The translations under genes and the position numbers were made by a program. 64,000 bases of DNA from Amaurobius ferox (Eukaryota > Arthropoda > Arachnida > Araneae > Amaurobiidae). The notes beneath the pieces are model-generated. The model was not told the DNA's origin and made no database searches. It was given only the letters and a program-made list of their open reading frames with translations. Positions within the stretch are counted from its first letter, which is position 1. Each line of letters begins with the position of its first letter. The stretch spans positions 6,437,191 to 6,501,190 of the forward strand of contig OX578145.1 in the NCBI GenBank assembly GCA_951213105.1, in the 5' to 3' direction. Positions 37,349 through 48,391 of this stretch are shown here, piece by piece.

Positions 37349-37920
37349 CGTGATAGTTATATCACGGTTACCGTTAAATTTGCAACACACGAATGTAATT
37401 ATGTGCACATCCGATAAAAAATAAACAATTCGTTCAACATCGCAATCGATTATATCCTTTTTAATAATCGTAATCGATACATTAAATAAATTCACATCTT
37501 TAAAAAATAATAGATTTTAATAAAATAATGAAAGAAAATCCCTTTGCGAAACCCCTTAAAACCTCCAATCCTTAAACAATACAGCAACGTGCAAGCATAA
37601 CATACTTCTCTCTCCCCCTCCCTCCCCGAGACACCAACACTCACTTCACCACACGCTAAACGTAACCCATAGCAACCGGAATCCATAATAAAACATTCAC
37701 CTTCACCCCCAACGTACATCCAAATACACAGTCATTCAACGTGAAACCCGTATTTTTACAGCAAAAATCACTTTACAGGGATTCATAGAACAAACAATCC
37801 TAAAAAATCAACAAATTCACCCAGAAACTAGCTAAAACCCTCAAATTACTTATAATTATCATCTACATATGCTATATAACCATTTATAACCTTAAAAAGG
37901 TGAGTATGCTAGTAGTAAAG

Positions 37921-38437
37921 AAAGGAGAGTTCTGCACGGAAGGCTGTGCAATGCTGTGCAAAGCTGTGCAATGGCCGCCATCTTGAATTCCGTAATCCTG
38001 GACGGGGGTGTAAAAGGGTGGTAAATGAAAAAAAAAGTGGGGGGTAAAAATTTTGGAGAAACTTTTTGTCGGGTGGCAACGATGTTGTAGTCTTGTACGA
38101 GGGGTTGAGGGGAAAATAAATTTTTTAAATGAGATTTTTTTCTAAGTATGGAAGAAACTATTTTGAGGGTGGCAACGGCTGAGGTTCTGCACAGAAGGCT
38201 GTGCAGTGCCGCCAGCGCCCCCTAGCGACAGAAAGGGGTACTAATGGGAAAATTAGGAATTTTGTAAAAATTAATAAAAAATTGAGTTTTTAAAATTTTT
38301 TAAAAACTTTTTTTAATTTTAACAAAATATTACATAGAGGATACTTTCTGGAAATACTAAAAAATATTTATTTTTTTCTTTCCAGAAACTATTTTTAGGC
38401 TGCATTGCTCCAACCGCATTCTGGCGAACCCACCTTC
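37921..38437. promoter_or_regulatory. Unique 517-bp central spacer, possible divergent promoter
   Basis: This is the only part of the element not duplicated, and it lies between two divergently transcribed genes. It holds GCTGTGCAA three times in tandem (37943-37970), followed by GGCCGCCATCTTG (37973-37985), whose complement CAAGATGGCGGCC fits a YY1-type site. A related module, TTCTGCACAGAAGGCTGTGCA, recurs at 38185-38205 and is followed by CAGCGCCCCCTAGCGA, whose complement TCGCTAGGGGGCGCTG closely fits the CTCF consensus. The right half is T-rich. Promoter function is inference. No open frame of note. Confidence 0.5.
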
Positions 38438-39009
38438 CTTTACTACTAGCATACTCACCTTTTTAAGGTTATAAATGGTTATATAGCATATGTAGATGAT
38501 AATTATAAGTAATTTGAGGGTTTTAGCTAGTTTCTGGGTGAATTTGTTGATTTTTTAGGATTTTTTGTTCTATAAATCCCTGTAAAGTGATTTTTGCTGT
38601 AAAAATACGGGTTTCACGTTGAATGACTGTGTATTTGGATGTACGTTGGGGGTGAAGGTGAATGTTTTATTATGGATTCCGGTTGCTATGGGTTACGTTT
38701 AGCGTGTGGTGAAGTGAGTGTTGGTGTCTCGGGGAGGGAGGGGGAGAGAGAAGTATGTTATGCTTGCACGTTGCTGTATTGTTTAAGGATTGGAGGTTTT
38801 AAGGGGTTTCGCAAAGGGATTTTCTTTCATTATTTTATTAAAATCTATTATTTTTTAAAGATGTGAATTTATTTAATGTATCGATTACGATTATTAAAAA
38901 GGATATAATCGATTGCGATGTTGAACGAATTGTTTATTTTTTATCGGATGTGCACATAATTACATTCGTGTGTTGCAAATTTAACGGTAACCGTGATATA
39001 ACTATCACG

Positions 39010-39079
39010 TGACCTTGACATGACCTTGGCGGATGGATACACGAAGAACTCTTTAGAGATAACCTTGGGGTGACCTTGG
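39010..39079 (+). promoter_or_regulatory. Three TGACCTTG sites and an E-box upstream of right-arm polymerase
   Basis: TGACCTTGA at 39010-39018, TGACCTTGG at 39021-39029 and 39071-39079, and CACGTG at 39006-39011 overlapping the first. The second and third sites belong to a loose direct repeat of about 50 bp (TTGGnGGA.GGATACACnAAGAACT). All lie within 101 bp of the ATG at 39111. Confidence 0.38.
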
Positions 39080-39110
39080 TGGAAGGATACACCAAGAACT
39101 ATTTTTTTTT

Positions 39111-42100
39111 ATGAATGGGTGTAGGTGGTCTTTAAGCAGCGATTTTATCATTTCTGCTGTGGATTTCGTGTTGTTAAGACGCGTTTCAAGTTCTTCTGCG
39201 AGTATGTTTGCCTTAGAAAGTAATATCGGAGGTACTATCCCTACCGTTACTGACGTGCGTAATGCACCCTCTTTGAACAGGATTGGACATGTAAGTACTT
39301 GTTTTAATGTGATTTTATTCTCTCATTTTATTAAACTTTGTATTTTTATGATGCGTAACAACTTTTTTAATGAGTGTTTTTATGAATTTAATGAAATGTC
39401 TTGGGGATCTTGCATGAAATGTCTTGTATGGATATATTCTTATATGGATATATTCTTTAATTCAGGAATTTTATTATTTCTAATGGGGGTAGTATAATGG
39501 ATTAGCAATTACTTTATATACATCTGTAATGATATATTTATATACATCTGAAATGTATTACATTGTTACCGAGAATAGCGTGGTTATACTAAAGTCTTGC
39601 ATTTTATTTTTTACAGGCGTGTCCGACTTGTACGAAGAGCTTCATGGCAAAACGAAGCTTAGTGCGCCATATGAGGATTCATGATGGAAAGAAGGATTAC
39701 ATATGTGAATTGTGTAAGGCGGCTTTTGTAAGAAAAGATGATCTGATACGTCATGAGAAGATTCATGAGCGGCCAATTCATGGTGATAAGCCTATGCGAG
39801 GCACTAAAAGAAAAAGATTAGATGTTCCGTGTATGAATAAAAAGAAGAAGAAGGCGACTAAGAAACCCTGCAAACAGGCTTTAAACGGTACTGTGACTGT
39901 TTATAAAATTGCTGGTCATGCTGAAAAAGATTTACTTACCTTTTTGGATTCTCATAGAATTGAGATAAAACAAGTAGTGCTAAAGGAAATTGCTTTGAAA
40001 CGTAGTATTATATGGTACATAAATGTATGTTGTCGTTTTACTCGTTTCCGATCTGAAGGAGAACAGGAATACTGTATAAACTATTTCAGAAGTTCTTGTA
40101 TGAAAAACATTACAGAAGAAGATTTGGATTCTAATATGGATACTGCCTTTGCAAAAGTGTTAACATCGTTCGAAACCTATGAAGGCCGTGGTAGCGGTTG
40201 GGTCTTAGAGAGAATCGAGGAACTCATGATTGATGTTGGGACATATGATCCTCTGGCTGCTTCAAGCTATATCCCGCTACCTAAAGAATTATTAGCCAAG
40301 AAAGCTATTATTAATGTGGAAAATAGTGATCAGAAATGTTTTATGTGGTCCATCTTAGCAGAACTTTATCCAGTTTATAAGAATGCATCTCGTGTCAGCA
40401 AATATACCGAGCATGAATGCAAGTTGAATCTGGATGGAATCGAGTTTCCCACTCCTTTACACCAAGTTAAATTATTTGAGCGAAATAATAATAATGTGAG
40501 CCTGAGTGTCTTTGGATATGAAGATAAGAAGGTGTTTCCGCTCTATATATCATCTAATAGACGAGAACAACACTGTAATTTACTGCTTATTAGTAATGAT
40601 GAGCAGTCTCATTACTGTTGTATTAGAAGTATGAGCAGACTTTTATACAGTATAAGAAAACATAAAGAGAAGCAATATTTTTGTGACTACTGTTTACAAC
40701 GATTTTCATCTGAAGCTCGTTTAAAGAAGCATATTGAATTATGTAGCCAATATGGCCTACAGAGAGTGGAGTTTCCCAGTGACAATGACAAGATTTTGAA
40801 ATTTCAAAGTATTTACATGCAAATGCGTGTACCATTTGTGGTATACGCAGACTTTGAGTCTTTTCTAATGAAAGTGGAACTATGTGAGAATACCCCTTCT
40901 GTTTCACATGAGAGTATCTTATCTCATCATGTTCCTTGTGGTTTTGCCTATATTATTATTGGACCTGATGGAAAAACCTTTAAAGGACCTGTTATCTATA
41001 GGGGTGAAGATGTGATTCATCATTTTTTGAAAGCCCTTATTCAAGAAGAAGAAGAGATTCAGAGACTACTGAGAGAAAATATGAAAATGAATTTTACTGC
41101 TGAAGATCGTGAAAACTTTGAAAATGCTACTCTCTGCCATATTTGTAACAAGGCTTTAGGAGAAAAGCGTGTGAGAGACCATTGCCACTTAACTTCCAAG
41201 TACAGAGGTGCAGCCCATCCTAATTGTAATCTGAATTACAAGATAAGACGACGCATACCCGTTGTGTTTCATAATTTAAAGGGGTATGATGGACATTTAA
41301 TTATGCAGGGGATCGGTGAATTTAAAGGAAAGAGGATTGAATGCATCAGTAGCAATATGCAGCAATATATTACATTCAGCCTAGGAAGTTTACAGTTTAT
41401 AGATTCTCTTCAATTCTTACCTGCCTCTATTGAGAAACTAAGTTCTAGTTTGGAATCCAATCAGTTTCATATCACCCAAGAACATTTTACAAGTGATCAA
41501 GTGGATTTAGTGACTAGAAAGGGTGTTTACCCCTATTCTTATATGGATTGTGCTACCAAGTTTGAAGAAACGAGCTTACCCTCTAAAGAGGCCTTCTTTG
41601 ATGATTTAAATCGAGAGGAGATCTCTGATGATGCCTATGCCTATGCTCAACATGTTTGGACATCTTTAAAGATAAAGAATATGGGGGAATATCATGACTT
41701 GTACATAAAAACTGATATTCTTCTATTAGCGGACATTTTTGAGAATTTCCGTGATTTGACATTGAATTATTATGGAATAGATGCTGCCCACTGTTTAACA
41801 TTACCATCTCTTGCCTGGAATGCAGCCTTGAAGACTAGTGGAGTATCATTAGAACTGATTACAGATCCTGATATGTACTTATTTTTAGAAGAAGGTATAA
41901 GAGGCGGTATTAGTGTTATTAGTAAACGCCTTAGTCAGGCTAATAACAAGTATTTGGAACATTTTGATTCTACGAAACCTAGCAAATATATAATGTACCT
42001 GGATGCTAATAATCTATATGGGTGGGCTCTAAGCCAAGCACTCCCTGTATCGGATTTTAGATGGCTTGATTCTCAAGACATTCAGAACTTTAATCCACTT

Positions 42101-43258
42101 GCTGTTGAAGATGACTCACCTGTGGGATATATTATCGAAGTGGATATAGACTATCCCCATGATTTGCATGATAAGCATAATGATTATCCTCTAGCACCCG
42201 AAAGAGTTCATATCACCCCATCTCTGATTTCGGAGTATAGCCGGAATTTATCTGAAGAAATGAATTTGAAAATATGCAAGGACCAGATCAAATTAACACC
42301 TAATTTGAATCATAAGGTTAAATATGTTCTGCATTATAGAAATTTAAAGCAGTATATGAAGCTAGGGATGAAACTTGTGAAAATCCATCGAGTATTAACT
42401 TTTAAGCAAGAGCCCTGGTTGAAGCCCTATGTACAATTTAACACTGAGAAGAGAATGAAAGCAAAAAATTCCTTTGAAAAAGATCTGTTCAAACTTATGA
42501 ATAACGCAGTGTTTGGAAAAACTATGGAAAATTTGAGAAAAAGAATGGATGTTAAGCTAGTACAGACTGAGAAGAGACTGAAAAAATTACTTGCATCACC
42601 AGCCTTACACTCCTTCAAAATATTTAATGAAGATCTGGTAGCAGTTCATATGCATAAGACTCATTTGAAACTGAATAGACCCATCTATGCAGGATTTTCA
42701 GTACTGGACTTGAGTAAAACACTTATGTATGAGTTTCATTATGATTTTATTAAGAAGATGTATGGAAGCCGAGCCGAATTGCTTTTCACAGACACCGATT
42801 CCCTGTGCTATGAAATTGAAACAGAGGATATTTACAAAGATTTTGAAAGTTATGAAGACTATTTTGACTTTTCGGATTATCCTCCAACACATCCACTCCA
42901 TTCCAATAAGAATAAAAAAAGGATTGGAAAAATGAAAGACGAGTTGAATGGAACTCCTGCCGTGGAATTTGTAGGCCTAAGATCGAAAATGTATAGCCTA
43001 AAAACACCCTTTACGGATAAAAAGACTGCTAAAGGTGTTAATAAGAATGTTGTAAAAAAACACATCCATCATGAAGATTATTATAATTGCCTAACAAGGC
43101 GAAGATATAATAGAGTGGAGCAATTTAAAATTGCAAGTAAAGACCATCAGATGTATACTGTGAAGCAAATTAAAATGGGCTTATCCCCCTATGATGATAA
43201 GCGTCATATCTTGAAGGATGGTATCAAGAGCCTAGCATACGGTCATTATCAAATTTAA
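39111..43258 (+). CDS. Family-B DNA polymerase with N-terminal C2H2 fingers, right-arm copy
   Basis: I read this as join(39111..39290, 39617..43258), 1273 residues. The donor is GTAAGT (39291), the acceptor TTTTTTACAG (39616), phase 0. Finger 1 (C62, C65, H78, H82) begins at the second codon of exon 2 and finger 2 is at C90-H110. A basic NLS-like KRKRLD...NKKKKK stretch follows. A CxxC...HxxxxC finger (CDYCLQRF) precedes the polymerase. ExoI YADFE D472/E474, endonuclease VII-like RDHCHL..KYRG...CN from about D581, ExoII YDGH D618, ExoIII D760, motif A LDANNLYG D856, motif B KLMNNAVFG, motif C TDTDS D1119/D1121: all catalytic residues are present. It should polymerise and proofread DNA, probably primed by a protein. 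It is diverged from the gene at 59-4213, which has two more N-terminal fingers. Confidence 0.92.
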
Positions 43259-43599
43259 ATGAGCAGACCATGCTAGATTGAATTGTGGCGGTGTATCCTA
43301 TACACCGGGTGGAGGTGGGACCACAATTTAAAAAAATATATATATTTCTAACAACACCTAATTTATGAAAGAGACCTTATCCCATTTAGATTGTTGAAAA
43401 CAAGTATCTGCTATTATTTAAAAATATTTAATTTTGGGAATATTTATTGAAATATTTGAACTCCAAGACCGGAATGGTTGAGGAAACACACCCCTTAAAC
43501 CCTCCGAGATTCTCGAGATTCCCATACACCCAATTCCCGAGATTCCCGAGATTCCCGAAATTCCCGAGATTCTGCTACTTTAAAACACCAATTCACGCG

Positions 43600-44215
43600 A
43601 TTCTGCTACTTTGAAAACTCGCTTTTTTATCACATTTTTGTAAAAAACACACATTTTTGTTGTTTTTTTACGTTTTTGCAACATTTTGTGCGAAATGTTA
43701 ATTTTGCCCATTACCACATTTTTAGTGACATTTTTGTAAAAACGCACATTTTTTTGTAAAAAAATTACAAAAGTGAGAAAACCCATGTTAATTCCCATAG
43801 AGAAATTGGCATTTTGAAAAAAAATCGCAAAATGTTAATTTTGCCCATTACCACATTTTTTGTTACTTTTTTACGTTTTTGAGACATTTTGTGCAAAAAG
43901 TTAATTTTTCCCATTACCACATTTTTTGAAAAAAAATGACAAAAGTGTGAAAACCCATGTTAATTCCCATAGAGAAATTAACATTTTCAAAAAAAAGGTG
44001 CAAAATGTTAATTTTGCCCATTACCACATTTTTTGTTACTTTTTTACGGTTTTGGAACATTTTAACAAAATGTTAATTTTTCCCATTACCACATTTTTTT
44101 TAAAAAAAAATATTACAAAAGTAGAAAACTTACATTTGCGAAAAAATATAGGAAAAAAAAAAACTTTACGAAATTTTTAAAACATTAACACTTAAAAAAA
44201 AAAGAAAAAGAAAAA
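43600..44215. repeat. Tandem array, right arm
   Basis: Mirror of the left array. TGTTAATTTTGCCCATTACC units and the ACCCATGTTAATTCCCATAG word (43781 and 43953, 172 bp apart) are seen on the plus strand, with poly-A/poly-T interruptions. It lies between the polymerase stop and the terminal 170 bp. Confidence 0.85.
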
Positions 44216-44302
44216 AAAATCATCTGATCCATCCTAACCTTTGACTGACATCATGGAACGTCACGTGCTGGTGGAAGCTCCACCCCTGCTCATGAGGTGC
44301 GC

Positions 44303-44356
44303 CTATGCTTTAACATGGGAGAACTAGCACCGCAATTTCCCCATGTTAAAGTATAG
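44303..44356. repeat. Subterminal hairpin, right end
   Basis: CTATGCTTTAACATGGG pairs with CCCATGTTAAAGTATAG around a 20-base loop. It is 36 bp from the right terminus, the mirror of the left-end hairpin. Confidence 0.85.
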
Positions 44357-44392
44357 CACCGCGTGAGCCAGAACCCCCTACTATTCCCTACT

Positions 44393-44398
44393 AATATC
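44393..44398. repeat. Target-site duplication AATATC, right
   Basis: Direct repeat of 31960-31965, immediately outside the CCCTACT terminus. Confidence 0.9.
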
Positions 44399-44977
44399 AT
44401 TATTACATATATTAAATTTTGTGTTTAAGTTATGGAGTAATATCCTATAGAATATAACATTGTTTGGTATTTGAGTACTTACAATAAAAGTTAATAGGAA
44501 ATAATTTAGTTTTTAAAATTAATTGGAAATCAGTCAAAATTTATTTTCTAAACCAACTGTCTCACATGTAGAGCTTTAATCTTTCAAATTTTTTTTTTCC
44601 ATTTTAAATCATCGACAAAAAAATGATGAACTCTCAAAGAATTTTCATTCTTTCTGGTAAATAAAAAGTAAAAACAAATACTGTAAATTTCTTGAACTTT
44701 CTAAATTATTTCAACTGTTGAGTATAATTGAAATTATGTTACTATTTAACTGAAACTTTTAAATTTTGCATTTTAAGCATGCACTTTCCTTATAATTTTT
44801 TTTATATATAATTTTAATGCTTGCAGTGTGATGCACAGAAATGTTCTCGCAGAATATTTTTTCAATCATATAACAAGACATATTCGTACAAAATTTTATT
44901 TCAATCCGTTGAGTAGTCGTATTGTAATGTTGTGAAAACGATATTTGCTCAAATTGTGAATGACTAGTGTAAAACTA

Positions 44978-45027
<50 letters not shown>

Positions 45028-48000
45028 CGTGACGTTATTCACTGGATCGAGTAACAGCCTAACTATGTTCAAAATCTGACTTCATTTGTTCATTAGTTTC
45101 TGAGAGCAAGCAGCAGGGTACCTCGATTTAGCAATATACTGACCGAAAGACCGATTAACAACAAAAAACTAAATAGTATTTATTTTGTGTTTTGTAACCA
45201 GTCCCTTAAAAAACGTATAGATCTCTGAAAAAGATATGTTCGAATACTTACTTCTATTTAGCGAGGGGAGTAAAATAAATAGGACAAGAAGAATTACAAA
45301 AATATCATTTACACATATAATTTCTTTTCCTGCAACACATAGGAAAGGAGAAGTATTGTGATAGGGTAAAAATAGGACACTCGGATTTTGATAAGTTTTT
45401 CCAATGTTGAGCGTCCTTGAATACTAATCAGCCATTTTTTTTAATGATGTCTGTCTATCTGCGCAGTTTTTTTTTTTTTTTTTTTTCAGGAATTTTTGTC
45501 TGGGGGGGGGGGGGGAGAGAAATAGATCCTCAAAGGGAACAAGTTATCTAATATAATTTTAACTAACTACTAATAGTAGTAATTATTATATATACACACA
45601 TATAGAAGTAATTACTATATATATAGCAAATATACTTATTCAAATATTGCAAGAAAAACTCGCTCCGGCTAAACAAAAAGATGAAAAACTTTTAAAATAA
45701 TGTACATTGAATTATAGCTACAAAATTTCATTCTGAAAATAATCAATCACAAAATAAAATTATAATAATGATCTAAATGCTGCCTACATAAGAAGTGGAA
45801 ACTAGGTTAAAATGCGGCAAATTTTTTCACAAAAAGTATTTTGTGAGTTTCTGAATTTATTAGCATTTGGTACAGTGACATAAAATCTCTTCGGGGGTGG
45901 ATGGGAGAATGTTTCCAGAAGGAACTTCGCCCCCCCCCCCCCCGTCAGATATATTCCTAAAAGAATCACCTTTGTCTTTGGTAATGATATCTCTATAACA
46001 AATCAATAAAATAGAATACAATTCGATAATACTAAATCAATCAATAAATATCAGAGGCTCATTAATTTAAGGGTAAAAGGGACAGAAGAAAGCCATCAAT
46101 TTTTGAACATTTAAAATCAAAACTAGGATAAGCATGAAAAGTATAAAGTTTAAAAATGTTAAAAAATTAGATATTTTAATTGAATTTTCATTTAAAAGCG
46201 AATATCATCATTTATATAGGACGTTTCGGGATAATTTGCATTTTTTTATTTGAAACGTAAAAAAAAAATCATAAAAAAATTAAATATACTCAATCTTATT
46301 AAGTTAGTACCCATTTTGAAAGTACTTTTAACAGGAAATGAATGAATACCATTGTTTAGAAGTTCTCATTGAGCATTTTACTTTTCCATATGCGGCGGTA
46401 TATGTATAGAAAAAATTAGTCAAATCAAAATATATTTGGTGTACAAACCAATAACTGTCAGAGGGCCTCTTAATTTTCTCGAAGGCCAAGATCTTCAATT
46501 TTCTTATTTCGGTAATTTCGATTTTCTTATTTCGATTTTTGATGATGTAACAAACGTTAATAAATTAAAATGCTCTACTGGACTGCACTGTGTACCAAAT
46601 TTCAGCTCTTTAGGAAGTAGAAATATATGTTAAAATGCCATCAAAGAAGTTGGAACAGACAGACACACACACACGCATCATTCATGACGAGGTAAATAAA
46701 AGTTTTTAATAACAAAATTTATTAATATGTATGGAAAAGCATGTATTAGGCCATAGATTTTTTTTATCTAAAATTTAATGGCATCATTTATATGATGCTA
46801 ACATATTTCGTTCTTGAGATATTGCACATTTTTTTAATTTAAAACGGTAAGAATCAAAAGATTTAATCCCACGAAAAATCCATTCACTTGAGAAACATTT
46901 GGAACAAACTAAAATATGTCGGTTTAGCAGTGTTTCTCTATTCTACTGCATTTATAAAAGTTAACAGTAAAATGAGTGGCAGGGAGGGGCGGCCAAATTG
47001 CTTTCTGCTTGGGGCGGCAAAAAACCTAGAGCCGGGCCTGAATCCAAGTCTCGTTGCCCCATTCGCAGTGGATTTTTCTCACCCATTTCATTCTCGTACT
47101 CCTTGCGATAAAAAGGCCACTGCTATCAAAATTTATGGAGGCCGCTATCTTAATCCGAATGCCAGCGTGAGCAGGAAAACCGACTCCGCCGTTATGCTCA
47201 GCCTTATATAAAAGCCCTTGCACAGACGTTGGTTGATACGTGCTGTAATGACGATTCCATTCTTTTTCCGAAGGTATAAATAGTCATGTTTTGTGTGAGC
47301 GCTTGTTTTGCCAATATAAAATAAGGATCGTGAAAAGCAGGGCCCAATAACAGCTTCAGGCTGTGTTGGATCCGCGAGATATTATTCATTTTGTCGTTTG
47401 CTCCTAATCAAACTTTGTCGTTTGCTCCTAATCAAACTACTTTTTCGTACCAAGGACGTTGTTTTTTACTTTCCCTGCAATACACGATAATGTATAGGGA
47501 AATGATTGAAATCATGCCGAAAATCGCAACTCGAGTTTTCGACGGATCTACACGTTTTGACACCTCTAGAATACGATAAAACCATTTTTAGATATGACGT
47601 CTTGGTGTGTGTGTCTGTGCATTTTTTGTATCCACTCTAACCAGAAAACTAATTGACCGAATTTCATAAAATTTGATAGGTAAGTCACTTGTAGGCGACT
47701 CTGGTGCTGATTAGTTTTGGGTACAATTCCGGATAAAAGAACCCGTCTTGTTTTGCGAAATGACCCCCAAAAATTGTCTGTATCCACTCTCCTCAGGGGC
47801 GTGCAGTGGGATGAACCACAGACATGTAGATAGTAAATGGTTCAATATACATTTATATTTATTTTTTGTTCTCGGCAATTAGATATGAGTGGCATGATTC
47901 ATTCTATGTAGAGTTTCTATATTAATCAGTATGTTTTAAATTGAATTGTTTGATACGTTTCTTTCATTTTAATTTGTTTCTATATATACGGAAGCCCTCC

Positions 48001-48315
48001 ACATACTTTGTGGGACAAACAGGGTGTTGTGTTCTCAAATTATTAAAGTCTAGAACAATTCCTCAATTTGGAAAAAAAGCCAATTAAAAATTGACTTCAG
48101 CTTTTGGAATTTTTCATCCGAGAACACACTATTTGTCTCACCGTCAATAAAGAAATCGCTTAAAGTGAATTACCAGAAATGTCTGGTCATCGTGATATAC
48201 TTGAAAATATGCATGCACTGTAGTAATACATAAATCATAAAAGAAAAAACAATATTAATGTAAATAAAATATATTTATTATAATATTTTCTATATTAATC
48301 AATTTGCTGTAAGTT
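44399..48315. other. No recognisable gene; homopolymers and repeat scraps
   Basis: Very AT-rich. Contains a 47-base poly-A (44979-45025), a poly-T then poly-G pair near 45468-45515, a poly-C near 45935-45950, a GGGGCGGCA/GAGCCGGGCC scrap (46980-47040) reverse to one near 30.4 kb, and a RepB-related end at 47465-47790 (TTACTTTCCCTGC, CTCGAGTTTTCGACGG, GGTGTGTGTGTC). A 107-codon frame at 46888-47211 runs through the GGCGGC scrap and is not convincing. Confidence 0.55.
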
Positions 48316-48332
48316 CTACTAATCATCAGTCA

Positions 48333-48374
<42 letters not shown>

Positions 48375-48391
48375 TGACTAATGATTAGTAG
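48316..48391. repeat. (AT)n-centred cruciform
   Basis: CTACTAATCATCAGTCAATT and AATTGACTAATGATTAGTAG are inverted arms around an (AT)n run of about 35 bp. With the AT core the whole stretch can fold on itself. It may be a small MITE or an unstable AT palindrome. Confidence 0.75.

Larger units (their letters stand above)
31966..37920. repeat. Left 5,955-bp terminal inverted repeat
   Basis: Order from the outer end: terminus, hairpin (32002-32055), array (32170-32760), polymerase gene on the minus strand, short upstream region, spacer. Identity with the right arm ends where AGTAGTAAAG (37911-37920) is followed by AAAGGAGAG in place of the GAAGGTGGG read from the other side. Confidence 0.95.
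31966..44392. mobile_element. Palindromic Polinton-related element with two pPolB genes
   Basis: This 12,427-bp element has termini AGTAGGGAATAG and its reverse complement, flanked by AATATC duplications. Positions x and 76358-x are complementary along 5,955 bp on each side, leaving a 517-bp spacer (37921-38437). Both arms hold the same outward-facing polymerase gene, so polymerase is the only recognisable product. Integrase, packaging ATPase, protease and capsid genes expected of an autonomous Polinton are not seen. The outer flanks differ, and I noticed one base difference between arms, which argues for a real insertion over a simple assembly fold-back. It may move with integrase supplied in trans. 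Confidence 0.9.
38438..44392. repeat. Right 5,955-bp terminal inverted repeat
   Basis: Reverse complement of 31966-37920 with no length difference over the whole arm. The only mismatch I noticed is A at 44102 opposite A at 32256 in a T/A run. It includes a 75-codon frame at 38639-38866, mirrored at 37492-37719, for which I find no coding evidence. Confidence 0.95.

Noticed and set aside
38639..38866. 75-codon frame, identical copy at 37492-37719
   Set aside because: It is duplicated only because it lies in the inverted arms. It is glycine/phenylalanine-rich, has no domain, and lies upstream of the polymerase exon without a convincing splice link.
31966..44392. LTR retrotransposon or foldback assembly artefact
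   Set aside because: The repeats are inverted and end AG...CT, with no LTR features. Different outer flanks with a shared 6-bp duplication, a unique spacer and one arm mismatch favour a real element, though read support is still wanted.
44979..45025. 47-base poly-A as a retrotransposon tail
   Set aside because: No reverse transcriptase, no recognisable element body upstream and no target duplication were seen; it may be a plain homopolymer.
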